50,644 nucleotides of DNA from Helicobacter trogontum (GTDB lineage Bacteria > Campylobacterota > Campylobacteria > Campylobacterales > Helicobacteraceae), in assembly GCF_000765905.2 (NCBI RefSeq), contig NZ_JRPL02000013.1, positions 1 through 50,644 of the forward strand, written 5' to 3'. Below are positions 45,284 through 50,644 of this stretch, one piece after another. Under the pieces are notes generated by a model. It saw only the letters and a list, made by a program, of their open reading frames with translations. It was not told the DNA's origin and ran no database searches. The position numbers and the translations under genes were made by a program. The stretch's first letter is position 1. Each line of letters opens with the position of its first letter.

Positions 45284-46168
45284 ATGAGAAAAATTTATAT
45301 TTGCTTATGTATTGCACTTGGAATCTTAAAGGCAAATCAATATGATTATTTACTTTTTAGCAATGTTTTAAGCGATGTGCAAAGTGGTCTCAATCTAAAA
45401 GCTGATGTGAATGCTAGGTGGCGAGGAAATACCCCATTATATACTGCGGTAAAAAATAATTTTTTAGAAAGTGCGTATTTGCTCATCATGAGTGGAGCAG
45501 ATGTAAATGCACTAAATAATGGCGTAACCGCTTTACATGAAGCTGTACGCAATAAAAATAACTATATGGTGCAACTATTAATAGCAGCTGGAGCAAAAGT
45601 AAATACACAAGATGAAAACAATGGCAACACGGCTTTGCATTATGCAGCATTAAATAATGATCGACAAATGCTTAATATACTTGCGAATATGCAAGGGGAT
45701 ATGAATATCTCAAACTTTCAAGGCACAACCCCAACACAAATTGCAATGACAGGGATTATAATCCCGCCAATTATTATTGAAGATTCTAATCTTGCAATCA
45801 GTGCAAGTGCATTTAAGATTACTCAAAGCAATGTTGTATTTAATATTAGAAATCTAACCAATGAACCATTAATTATTCGCAACACGATTGCATATCTTAA
45901 CGGGGAGTTTATAGGAGGCAATCAAAAGCCACTTATAATCCCTGCGGGCACAACTATCACAAATGTCAATATGCTAACAATTGGCACTAGTGGAATCCAT
46001 ATACTAAAGGTAGATAAAGAGGGGCAAGTTGATGTTAAGGTGGGATTTAGTATTGATTATGAAGCAGAAGGTAGAATCCAACGCGCATTTAATAGTATAA
46101 ACATGAAACTAAAGCTATGGGATGTAGCACCCAAAAAACAAGCAAAATCTCAAGATTCCAATGAATAG
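45284..46168 (+). CDS. Periplasmic ankyrin-repeat protein
   Basis: A 294-residue protein with a signal peptide (residues 1-18, cut after LKA). Three or four ankyrin repeats occupy residues about 45-150 (GNTPLYTAVKNNFLESAYLL, GVTALHEAVRNKNNYMVQLL, GNTALHYAALNNDRQMLNIL). A beta-rich C-terminal domain follows, and the last 25 residues are basic and polar. It probably binds a protein partner in the periplasm. It shares a transcript with the HIT gene and ends at a clear terminator. No catalytic motif was seen. Confidence 0.8.
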   Translation: MRKIYICLCIALGILKANQYDYLLFSNVLSDVQSGLNLKADVNARWRGNTPLYTAVKNNFLESAYLLIMSGADVNALNNGVTALHEAVRNKNNYMVQLLIAAGAKVNTQDENNGNTALHYAALNNDRQMLNILANMQGDMNISNFQGTTPTQIAMTGIIIPPIIIEDSNLAISASAFKITQSNVVFNIRNLTNEPLIIRNTIAYLNGEFIGGNQKPLIIPAGTTITNVNMLTIGTSGIHILKVDKEGQVDVKVGFSIDYEAEGRIQRAFNSINMKLKLWDVAPKKQAKSQDSNE

Positions 46169-46175
46169 TCACTTT

Positions 46176-46195
46176 GCAGCATAATATCATGCTGC
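46176..46195 (+). terminator. Terminator hairpin behind the ankyrin gene
   Basis: GCAGCAT and ATGCTGC form a perfect 7-bp stem around a 6-base loop, 8 bases behind the stop. The following ATTAAAAATGGCTTTT has only an interrupted T-run. It separates the housekeeping block from the right-hand array. Confidence 0.55.
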
Positions 46196-46243
46196 ATTAA
46201 AAATGGCTTTTACAAAAAACAAAAGTTAAACTTTTAGGAGCAA

Positions 46244-46259
46244 CCCCCCCCCCTCCCCC
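46244..46259. repeat. Interrupted poly-C tract (C10-T-C5)
   Basis: An intergenic poly-C run ending 61 bases before the -10 box at 46321. It is not in a recognisable gene. It could change promoter spacing if it varies in length, or be a remnant. Confidence 0.85.
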
Positions 46260-46317
46260 ACATGAAAAACACTTAGCCTATACTCCAACCTATATCAATG
46301 TAACACTAAAAAGTGGG

Positions 46318-46326
46318 TGCTATAAT
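46318..46326 (+). promoter_or_regulatory. Extended -10 promoter at the head of the right-hand array
   Basis: TGCTATAAT matches TGnTATAAT. It stands 45 nt ahead of a small ORF with a perfect ribosome site and probably drives the array that follows. Confidence 0.55.
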
Positions 46327-46371
46327 ACATTATGCAATAAATTCTCATAGATTAATCATTAAGAGGTGAAA

Positions 46372-46524
46372 ATGAATAAGATTTACAATTTAATACAAAG
46401 AAAAATGAAGTCAAGCCAAATTTTAGGTATTAAGAACTTTCAGTCTAACATTAATCCTAGAAAAATAAAGTTAAAAATTAATATGCAAGATTTTAGAATA
46501 ATCCACACTTTTGCATTTAGATAG
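46372..46524 (+). CDS. Small basic ORF heading the right-hand array
   Basis: A 50-residue, very basic frame (MNKIYNLIQRKMKSSQILGI) with AAGAGGTGAAA directly before its ATG and a good promoter upstream. NKIYNLIQRK may be a distant relative of the NIYK peptides that follow, but the similarity is weak. The product, if made, is unknown. Confidence 0.4.
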   Translation: MNKIYNLIQRKMKSSQILGIKNFQSNINPRKIKLKINMQDFRIIHTFAFR

Positions 46525-46587
46525 AATCTAAAAATATAATGAATGCAACTTCTAAAAACTAAATTTTGAAGCAATGAGCTTATTTTG

Positions 46588-46715
46588 AACATAAAAAACT
46601 TCATAGAAGGGTTTAGAATGTCATTGTAATGAGTTTGAAAAGATTCTAATTTAAAGGCTGGGTTTGGGAGTAGCAGAGTGTAGCTAATTATGAAATAGAT
46701 GATAAGGAAACTTAA
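46588..46715 (+). pseudogene. Decayed NIYK-peptide remnant
   Basis: Bases aligning with the KGLECSCNHFEKI codons of the ORF at 49386 occur at about 46598-46640 with broken frames. Those aligning with the MAGSVVNYEIDDKET ORF (50392) occur at about 46670-46715 with one base lost. The last 25 bases are identical to those ahead of the copy at 50440. Confidence 0.55.
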
Positions 46716-47546
46716 ATGAAAAATATAAGCAATGATAGAAAATCTACAAAGTTACAATCTAACAACCAAAAACATATAAATCCTACAATGCTAGAATCTA
46801 ACAATGAGACAAAAACCACAGAATCTATAAAGCGAGATTCTATAAAACAAACTTCTATAAACATAGAATCTACAAAGCTAGAATCTAGCACACTAAAATC
46901 TAATTATTTAGAATCTAAAAGACCAAACGACACTAAAAACAAAGATAGCATAAAGTTAGATTCTAATGGTGATGAGATTGTTTGGGAGTTGAAACGGTTA
47001 CGACACTCTTTAAAATCTGGGACATTTTTATTTTTAATATCTCAAAGAATTGTTATGATAACCTTTTGTGTATTTATAATATATAAAATACACGAGATAG
47101 ACTCCATGGGAAAGATGTTAGCAATATTAGTAATATTACTTGTTTTAACTTATTTTTTGAGCTCTTTATATTTATATTTTAATTGCAAGACAATCATCAT
47201 TACAAACAATAAACTTATCATCAAAAAATACATAGGAAGTGACTTAAATCTTTTGCTAACTGAAATATATTGCGATGATGAACCTGAAATCAGAGGATTT
47301 CAAAGCATTATTACTTTTCGTCCAATTATCAACAAAAAGATTTTGCCTTATTATTGGTATTTAGATTTTCATAATACAAATATTCGTGAGATAGCTGATA
47401 TTTTAAAGCCATATATAGAAAATACTTTACTTACTTTAGATGAAGCAAGTTATAATCATTTTAAAAACTTAGACAGACGCTTTATGAGGTTAAATTATTT
47501 AGATTTTAATATGATAGATAAACAAAGGAATAATGATGCCAAATGA
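46716..47546 (+). CDS. Two-helix membrane protein with PH-like segment (array copy 1)
   Basis: A 276-residue protein. Residues 1-82 are a polar, repetitive, probably disordered segment with many E-S-x-K/L units (INIESTKLESSTLKSN). IVWELKR then precedes two membrane helices (about 100-121 and 128-150), followed by a beta-rich cytoplasmic part starting TIIITNNKLIIKKYIG, like the first strands of bacterial PH domains. Homologous to the products at 47863, 48745, 49576 and 50440. The next ORF overlaps by about 11 nt. Candidate immunity or scaffold protein; function unknown. Confidence 0.55.
   Translation: MKNISNDRKSTKLQSNNQKHINPTMLESNNETKTTESIKRDSIKQTSINIESTKLESSTLKSNYLESKRPNDTKNKDSIKLDSNGDEIVWELKRLRHSLKSGTFLFLISQRIVMITFCVFIIYKIHEIDSMGKMLAILVILLVLTYFLSSLYLYFNCKTIIITNNKLIIKKYIGSDLNLLLTEIYCDDEPEIRGFQSIITFRPIINKKILPYYWYLDFHNTNIREIADILKPYIENTLLTLDEASYNHFKNLDRRFMRLNYLDFNMIDKQRNNDAK
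46816..46920 (+). repeat. Direct repeat, first copy (period 3,724 bp)
   Basis: These 105 bases are identical to 50540-50644. Weaker identity extends upstream to about 46691 and 50415. It marks a duplication of the array unit. Confidence 0.8.
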
Positions 47547-47859
47547 TACAAAACCTAAACAATGCAATAATATTTATAAAAATTTATGCATCTATTCTCT
47601 TGAGCCTAAAAAGTATATTGATAGAAAAGATTTTGGAATTACTGGGGCAATTATATCCAATACTCTAACTATAGGCGAAACCTATACTGTTCATAAAGTA
47701 GAAAAACATTTAGATGATATGAAATCTACAAATAAAATACTGCCTAAAAAATTAGTGATGGCTAACTTTGGGGTGTTAAATTTGCTTTATAAAAAAGTGG
47801 AGGGAAAAAGTAATGAAAGAGCAGAAACAAACACCATACAAGATACAAATATAAAATGA
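47536..47859 (+). CDS. NIYK peptide, the only full-length copy
   Basis: A 107-residue soluble protein (MPNDTKPKQCNNIYKNLCIY at its start; an extra Met codon at 47533 is possible). It joins, in one frame, the two parts found as separate broken ORFs elsewhere in the array: NIYKNLCIYSLEPKKY and ITGAIISNTLTIGETYTVHK. The C-terminal 40 residues are polar and basic. It overlaps the end of the upstream membrane gene. It may be the effector-like partner of the membrane proteins, but no catalytic motif was seen. Confidence 0.5.
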   Translation: MPNDTKPKQCNNIYKNLCIYSLEPKKYIDRKDFGITGAIISNTLTIGETYTVHKVEKHLDDMKSTNKILPKKLVMANFGVLNLLYKKVEGKSNERAETNTIQDTNIK

Positions 47860-47862
47860 GAT

Positions 47863-48634
47863 ATGCTTATGAGTCACTTTGCTATTGTTGTAGTTAATAT
47901 TTATACATGCTATCTAATGTATCCATATTTAAAGGATATTTTTACATTTAAACGGAAAAACAAAATTCAAATAGACTATTCTCAAATTTTATGGGAAAGC
48001 AAAATAAATCTTGATTCCACCTCTAAGATTCGTGTATTTTTCTTTATTCTTGTTAAGTTTGCTATTTTATATATATTTTATTGGATATTTGGTGTTGGCT
48101 TTATACTTTTTCAATCTAATATAATTTACGAATACATACTAGGAATAATTACTTTATCAACAAGCTTTATATATATTTTTTTAGGAGTATTTATATACTC
48201 TACGCTAGATTTTAAAAAGATATTTCTAACTAAAAATGGTTTAATATTACAAACTCGTTTTAGCGGAGATATTTTATATGAATATGGTCAATTCATAATG
48301 TATGAAGAGAATCATTTTAGGATTCCGCAAGAAATCATAGCTGTAGAATCTAAAAAAAAACAAAAAATATTTTATTATGCCACGCTCAAATGGATTATCC
48401 GGAAGTATTTTGGGGGATATTGCTACTTTTAGCAAAATTTGCAAACAACAAACCAAAATAGCTATTAACGATATGGATACAAAATCTCGAGTTGATCTAT
48501 TTTTAAAATATTATGAACATATAGAAATCATATCTAACGAAGAAAAAAATCATAATATTTTTACAATTGATTTTAGTCCATATATGGACGAGATGAAGCA
48601 ATACTATCAAAACAATATCAAAAAGGATAGTTAA
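47863..48634 (+). CDS. Two-helix membrane protein (array copy 2), split by a frameshift at A9
   Basis: The first frame (47863 to 48432) encodes ILWESK, two helices and FLTKNGLILQTRFSGDILYE, then leaves the family after the A9 run at 48352-48360. The correct continuation is in the next frame (SNGLSGSILGDIA to NHNIFTIDFSPYMDE, ending at 48634). Removing one A gives one protein of 256 residues aligning throughout with the product at 48745. This may be phase variation, a recent mutation or a sequencing error. An alternative start is ATG 47869. Confidence 0.6.
48352..48360. repeat. A9 tract inside the array membrane gene
   Basis: Nine A, then C, then six A. A one-base loss restores a frame aligning with the neighbouring paralogue. 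Confidence 0.8.
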
Positions 48635-48711
48635 TGAGTTGTGAAAAAAACATCTATGCTTCTTTAAATATCTGTCAATATAAATTTAATGAAAACATAC
48701 CACAATTTTGA
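48634..48711 (+). pseudogene. Truncated NIYK peptide (copy 3)
   Basis: A 25-residue frame (MSCEKNIYASLNICQYKFNE) begins by TAATG overlap with the previous gene. After its stop, another frame (FDEIDKMRKGKS) continues to 48748 and resembles the DK ends of related peptides, so an internal deletion and frameshift are likely. Confidence 0.4.
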
Positions 48712-48744
48712 TGAAATAGACAAAATGCGAAAAGGAAAGAGCTA

Positions 48745-49389
48745 ATGTTGCAAAATAAATTTAATGTGTTAGATTCTGAAAGTAGTAGTATTATTTGGAA
48801 AGGTAAAAGAAAGTTTTATTTGATTACTACTTTATTCTACCTTATTTATTTAATTTTTGGCATTTTCATTTCCTGTTTTTTTTGGACTGGTTTATTGCAG
48901 AAATCATTTTGGTATATATTAATAGCGATACCACTTACGCTTTTCTCTCTTTATGAAGTATATAAAGCACTTAACCTTAAAGCAGTGTTGTTAACACAAA
49001 ATGGGTTATTACTCAAAACACTATTTAATGGAGATGTTTTCTACCCTTATGGATATTTTACTGCTGGTTCTTCTTTGGCTATTGGAATAAAATATTTTGA
49101 AAGAGTTTCCGTAGATAACACAAATCACAGCAAGATGGAGTTTCTTTTCCCTTATGGTTATGACTCTCTTGGTAGCTTTAAAAACAACCAAGAATTTAAA
49201 GCATTATACACAAAACACACAAACCAAGCTCTAGAATCTCTGAATCTTCAAGACAAAGTCAATCTCTACAAACTCTATCAATCAAACATAGAATGTATTT
49301 TTGATGAAGAAAGAAATCATAATATTTTTACAATAGATTTTAGTCCCTACAAAGCAGAAATAGACACTTACTTAAAGGATAAACAATGA
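48745..49389 (+). CDS. Two-helix membrane protein (array copy 3)
   Basis: A 214-residue protein without the long polar N-terminus of copies 1 and 4. SIIWKGKRK is followed by two membrane helices (about 28-50 and 55-76), then VLLTQNGLLLKTLFNGDVFY as a PH-like start, and the C-terminal NHNIFTIDFSPYKAEIDTYL shared with copy 2. It is the best intact reference for repairing copy 2. The next short ORF overlaps by ATGA. Confidence 0.6.
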   Translation: MLQNKFNVLDSESSSIIWKGKRKFYLITTLFYLIYLIFGIFISCFFWTGLLQKSFWYILIAIPLTLFSLYEVYKALNLKAVLLTQNGLLLKTLFNGDVFYPYGYFTAGSSLAIGIKYFERVSVDNTNHSKMEFLFPYGYDSLGSFKNNQEFKALYTKHTNQALESLNLQDKVNLYKLYQSNIECIFDEERNHNIFTIDFSPYKAEIDTYLKDKQ

Positions 49390-49460
49390 GTAAAAATAAA
49401 AATATTTATAAAGGTTTAGAGTGTAGTTGTAATCACTTTGAAAAAATTCCTATTAACTAG
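49386..49460 (+). pseudogene. Truncated NIYK peptide, first part (copy 4)
   Basis: A 24-residue frame (MSKNKNIYKGLECSCNHFEK, then IPIN) that stops where the full-length copy at 47536 continues. The next part lies in another frame at 49474. Confidence 0.45.
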
Positions 49461-49473
49461 GAGAGAGTTAGGA

Positions 49474-49548
49474 ATGGCTGGAGTTACAGCGACCTATGGA
49501 GTAGCAATAGGAGAAAGTTATACAAGTTATAAACTTGATAAATATTGA
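49474..49548 (+). pseudogene. Truncated NIYK peptide, second part (copy 4)
   Basis: A 24-residue frame (MAGVTATYGVAIGESYTSYK) aligning with ITGAIISNTLTIGETYTVHK of the full-length copy. AGGAG and TTAGGA precede it, so it could be translated separately. Confidence 0.45.
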
Positions 49549-49575
49549 GAATAAAGTGAGTAAGGAAAAATTGAA

Positions 49576-50301
49576 ATGAGTGAAATTCATAGAAATACAG
49601 AATCTCATAACAATGCAGTAAGCAATAATACAGCAAACAACAATAACACAGAATCTAAAAAAGTAGAATCTATAACTCAAGAAAATAGAAAGCTAGATTC
49701 TAATGGGGAAGAAATTGTGTGGGAGTTGGAAACACGCAAAAATGTGTTCTTTTTGCTTTGGTCTTGGATTGCTAAACTTGGTGCTATGGCTTTTTGTATA
49801 TATTTTATTTTTACATATCTACATCTTGTCAAATGGAGTGGCTTTGTTATATTATTGGCATTATTGAGCGTTATTTTGTATGTAGTCATCACATCATATA
49901 CTACACTTAATCTCAAAGGTATGTATGCCACAAAAAATAATTTTTATATTGAAAAGTATTTTGGAGAATCTATATCCTTGCCACTGGGAAACTTTTATAT
50001 TACACTTAAGCTAGGGGATTATAGCTTTCAGACACTAGCTTTTATTACAAGATTAAGTATTATATTATTTATAAATAACAAAAGGAAATATTACTGCGAA
50101 TTATCTATTGTAAAAGATAATTTTAATATTTTAGAAAAAAATTTAAAGCAACAAACAGAATCTTACTTAATGTCTTTAGATGAAAAAGATTATGCCACCA
50201 TATTTATACCCAACATTAAAAACGATATGGATAAGGGATATACTGCAAAAATAGATTTTGATAAAATAGATTTTCTACGAAAAAGGAATAAAAGTGACTA
50301 A
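49576..50301 (+). CDS. Two-helix membrane protein (array copy 4)
   Basis: A 241-residue paralogue of copy 1. An Asn/Ser/Glu-rich N-terminus of about 45 residues leads to IVWELETRK, then two membrane helices (about 60-80 and 86-108), then TLNLKGMYATKNNFYIEKYF and a charged C-terminus with LDEKDYATIFIPN. The LDE-x-Y pattern near the end is shared with copy 1 (LDEASYNHF). The next ORF overlaps by GTGACTAA. Function unknown. Confidence 0.55.
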   Translation: MSEIHRNTESHNNAVSNNTANNNNTESKKVESITQENRKLDSNGEEIVWELETRKNVFFLLWSWIAKLGAMAFCIYFIFTYLHLVKWSGFVILLALLSVILYVVITSYTTLNLKGMYATKNNFYIEKYFGESISLPLGNFYITLKLGDYSFQTLAFITRLSIILFINNKRKYYCELSIVKDNFNILEKNLKQQTESYLMSLDEKDYATIFIPNIKNDMDKGYTAKIDFDKIDFLRKRNKSD

Positions 50302-50389
50302 ACCTAAACAATGCGATATCTCAATGTATAAAACTCTGTGTATTTGTTCGCCTGAATTTGGAAAATTCCAATTCAAAGGTGAGATTTAA
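50294..50389 (+). pseudogene. Truncated NIYK peptide, first part (copy 5)
   Basis: A GTG-started 31-residue frame (MTKPKQCDISMYKTLCICSP) close to the start of the full-length peptide (TKPKQCNNIYKNLCIYS). It overlaps the preceding gene by 8 nt and stops before the second part. Confidence 0.45.
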
Positions 50390-50391
50390 GA

Positions 50392-50439
50392 ATGGCAGGT
50401 AGTGTAGTTAATTATGAAATAGATGATAAGGAAACTTAA
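50392..50439 (+). pseudogene. Truncated NIYK peptide, second part (copy 5)
   Basis: A 15-residue frame (MAGSVVNYEIDDKET) whose stop abuts the next start. It corresponds to the second part of the peptide family but lacks the IGE-Y core. A copy with one base lost precedes the gene at 46716. Confidence 0.4.
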
Positions 50440-50644
50440 ATGGAACATATAAGCAATGATAGAGAAACTATAAAGTTACAATCTAACAACCAAGAAAATA
50501 TAAATCCCACAATGCTAGAATCTAACAATGAGACAAAACCCACAGAATCTATAAAGCGAGATTCTATAAAACAAACTTCTATAAACATAGAATCTACAAA
50601 GCTAGAATCTAGCACACTAAAATCTAATTATTTAGAATCTAAAA
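50440..50644 (+). CDS. Two-helix membrane protein (array copy 5), cut by the window end
   Basis: Only the polar N-terminus is present (MEHISNDRETIKLQSNNQEN onward, 68 codons). It is nearly identical to the start of copy 1 at 46716, with identical bases from 50540 to the window end. The rest of the gene lies outside. Confidence 0.6.
   Translation, partial: MEHISNDRETIKLQSNNQENINPTMLESNNETKPTESIKRDSIKQTSINIESTKLESSTLKSNYLESK
50540..50644 (+). repeat. Direct repeat, second copy (period 3,724 bp)
   Basis: Identical to 46816-46920. The second copy reaches the window edge, so the repeat may be longer. Confidence 0.8.

Noticed and set aside
46800-46920. Repeated AGAATCT units, considered as a CRISPR or tandem repeat array
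   Set aside because: The units are codon-level repeats (Glu-Ser, Asp-Ser) within a coding frame, without constant spacers or repeat length.

Overview
The window is AT-rich DNA from an epsilonproteobacterium, most likely a Helicobacter of the enterohepatic type. The evidence is a set of Helicobacter-like core genes (a fused CcsBA cytochrome c synthase, arginase RocF, an 850-residue FlgL with a sigma54 promoter, HldD/HldE, a small Sel1-like Hcp protein, and ferredoxin next to Ppx/GppA), extended -10 promoters (TGnTATAAT), and long poly-C/poly-G and poly-A tracts of the phase-variation kind. Species assignment is inference. No tRNA, rRNA, CRISPR or insertion sequence was recognised.

Layout: positions 1-10.2 kb are an accessory locus that looks like type VI secretion cargo. 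It holds a small unknown gene, an M23 peptidase-like protein with a large insertion, an orphan VgrG C-terminal fragment, and a 695-residue putative effector with a transthyretin-like N-terminus. About seven further copies of the effector's C-terminal tail follow, nearly all alternating with small polytopic membrane proteins (candidate immunity proteins). Several copies are truncated or frameshifted, and the last pair has decayed into the 10.1-10.8 kb spacer.

Positions 10.8-46.2 kb are mostly housekeeping: trpE; fdx and ppx/gppA; a DUF507 gene and carA; a PabC-like class IV aminotransferase with an Asn-rich insert; plsY; an MFS transporter; hcp; aroA and a YrdC-like gene; cysQ; pnp with two small genes; a two-gene MBOAT/SGNH acyltransferase locus whose MBOAT gene is frameshifted at a G13 tract; two thioredoxin-fold proteins, ccsBA and rocF; ispA; the hldD-hldE pair; a TsaB-like protein and flgL; a HIT protein and an ankyrin protein. 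A decayed VgrG tail lies in the spacer at 29.9-30.0 kb, far from the locus at the left end.

Positions 46.2-50.6 kb are a second, unrelated paralogue array. Two-helix membrane proteins with a PH-like segment (five copies, the last cut by the window end) alternate with short NIYK peptides, one complete at 107 residues and the others broken. One membrane gene is split at an A9 tract. The start of the array is repeated 3,724 bp downstream with at least 105 identical bases at the window edge, so the array continues outside.

The most interesting content is the two cassette arrays. In the left one the type of effector tail appears to predict the type of membrane protein that follows, as expected for toxin-tail/immunity pairs kept as a displaced repertoire. 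No function was demonstrated and all toxin/immunity assignments are inference from layout.
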